Position numbers and translations under genes: made by a program | From: Limnobaculum parvum | GTDB taxonomy: Bacteria > Pseudomonadota > Gammaproteobacteria > Enterobacterales > Enterobacteriaceae | Length of the DNA stretch: 64,000 nt | Direction: 5' to 3' | Assembly (NCBI RefSeq): GCF_003096015.2 | Contig: NZ_CP029185.2 | Location: 3,243,501-3,307,500, forward strand | Part shown: piece by piece, positions 61,066 through 64,000 of the stretch | How the letters are laid out: each line of letters begins with the position of its first letter | How positions within the stretch are numbered: the stretch's first letter is position 1 | Notes under the pieces: model-generated | Database searches by the model: none | Told to the model about the DNA's origin: nothing | What the model saw: only the letters and a program-made list of their open reading frames with translations

Positions 61066-61096
61066 AGCAAAAAACCTCAGCCTGTCGACTGAGGTT
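61066..61096 (-). terminator. Distal rrn terminator (T2)
   Basis: On the minus strand ACCTCAG and CTGAGGT pair around an 8-base loop and run into TTTTTTGC. Confidence 0.85.
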
Positions 61097-61225
61097 CTTC
61101 TTAATAAAGCTTGGTAGTTTATGAACGACGCCGTCATTCGCCCTTCGGGCCAACGCTTTGCGTTGCTCAAACCTGTTTCGCCAGTTTATCCTACGCTCTC
61201 GAGTAACGAACGGTATCTGCACCAA

Positions 61226-61258
61226 AGCAAAAAACCCCCAGCTTTCGCTGAGGGTTTC
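61226..61258 (-). terminator. Proximal rrn terminator (T1)
   Basis: On the minus strand ACCCTCAGC and GCTGGGGGT pair (one G-U/mismatch) around a GAAA tetraloop, then TTTTTTGC. About 10 bases past the 5S gene. Confidence 0.9.
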
Positions 61259-61267
61259 TCTAATTTA

Positions 61268-61387
61268 AAGCCTGGCAGTTCCCTACTCTCGCATGGGGAA
61301 GCCCCACACTACCATCGGCGCTACGGCGTTTCACTTCTGAGTTCGGCATGGGGTCAGGTGGGACCACCGCGCTATCGCCGCCAGGCA
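61268..61387 (-). rRNA. rrf: 5S ribosomal RNA
   Basis: The 120-base minus-strand sequence starts TGCCTGGCGGC, contains CCCACCTGACCCCATGCCG and GAAGTGAAACGCC, and ends GGGAACTGCCAGGC, nearly identical to E. coli 5S rRNA. The 5' TGCCTGGC and 3' GCCAGGC ends pair to form helix I. It lies 120 bases after the 23S gene with no tRNA in the spacer. Confidence 0.98.
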
Positions 61388-61507
61388 TATTCCGTTTCAT
61401 GAACCGTTGCACTACGATATCGCTATCCCGCACAACCATCCATTCCAATCCTGAACATTCGCTGAAATTTAAATTCGTCTCTCTCATCAAAACACCTTCG
61501 GTGTTGT

Positions 61508-64000
<2,493 letters not shown>

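Noticed and set aside
61121..61402. Open frame of 93 codons across the 5S gene
   Set aside because: It is the antisense of 5S rRNA and the rrn terminator region; frames of this kind are common annotation artefacts.
61388..61507. Possible tRNA gene in the 23S-5S spacer
   Set aside because: I found no cloverleaf or GGTTCGAATCC-type T-loop; the spacer holds only processing hairpins.

Overview
The window is chromosomal DNA of a gammaproteobacterium in the order Enterobacterales. Proteins such as Fis, PrmA, DusB, UvrA, LexA, PlsB, Pgi, LysC, MetH and MetA read like close relatives of the Escherichia coli ones. Several gene neighbourhoods also follow E. coli order: yhdT-panF-prmA, dusB-fis, dnaB/alr/qor, lexA-dgkA-plsB, ubiC-ubiA, and metH/metA next to an rrn operon. 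The mixture with non-E. coli accessory genes suggests a more distant family (Budviciaceae-like is a guess); the sequence alone does not settle the genus. I see no phage, insertion sequence, CRISPR array or tRNA gene.

Layout. 1-1135 is the 5' part of a large autotransporter gene (minus) that runs off the left edge. 1602-5872 holds yhdT-panF-prmA and dusB-fis. 6099-9648 holds a pseudouridine synthase, a cold-shock-domain protein, a GhxP/GhxQ-type purine permease and a small membrane protein. 9974-17831 is a complete kdpFABCDE high-affinity potassium uptake operon with its sensor pair and a recognisable KdpE box. 17821-21851 has two regulator/exporter pairs (MocR with LysE family, AraC with DMT family). 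21976-27105 has a small unknown gene, a dCMP deaminase-like gene, ssb and uvrA. 27298-30371 has a LemA lipoprotein and TPM-domain pair, a bactofilin and a YjbR-family protein.

30936-43901 has a DAACS symporter, alr, dnaB, qor, a DUF1877 gene, a MerR/aldo-keto reductase operon, dusA, zur, lexA, dgkA and plsB. 44021-45511 is an orphan flavin-dependent tryptophan-halogenase-family gene, the most unusual gene here. 45870-55601 has ubiA, ubiC, psiE, pgi, a LysR regulator with a divergent SnoaL-like/NAD(P)-binding pair, a lysine riboswitch with lysC, and a DASS-family transporter. 55773-60486 has metH and metA. 60671-60997 is a 3' remnant of fdhF. 61268 to the right edge is a minus-strand rRNA operon (5S and most of 23S).

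Regulatory signals visible in the sequence tie many genes to known circuits: LexA boxes at lexA and uvrA, PurR-like boxes at the purine permease and (unexpectedly) upstream of yhdT-panF, a KdpE box, tandem met boxes at metA, a lysine riboswitch at lysC, a MerR-type promoter with 19-bp spacer, and a stringent-type promoter ahead of dusB-fis. No clearly new multi-gene system stands out. The best leads are the orphan halogenase, the PurR-like box ahead of panF, the gene fragments flanking ssb/uvrA and the rrn operon, and the MerR/aldo-keto reductase switch.
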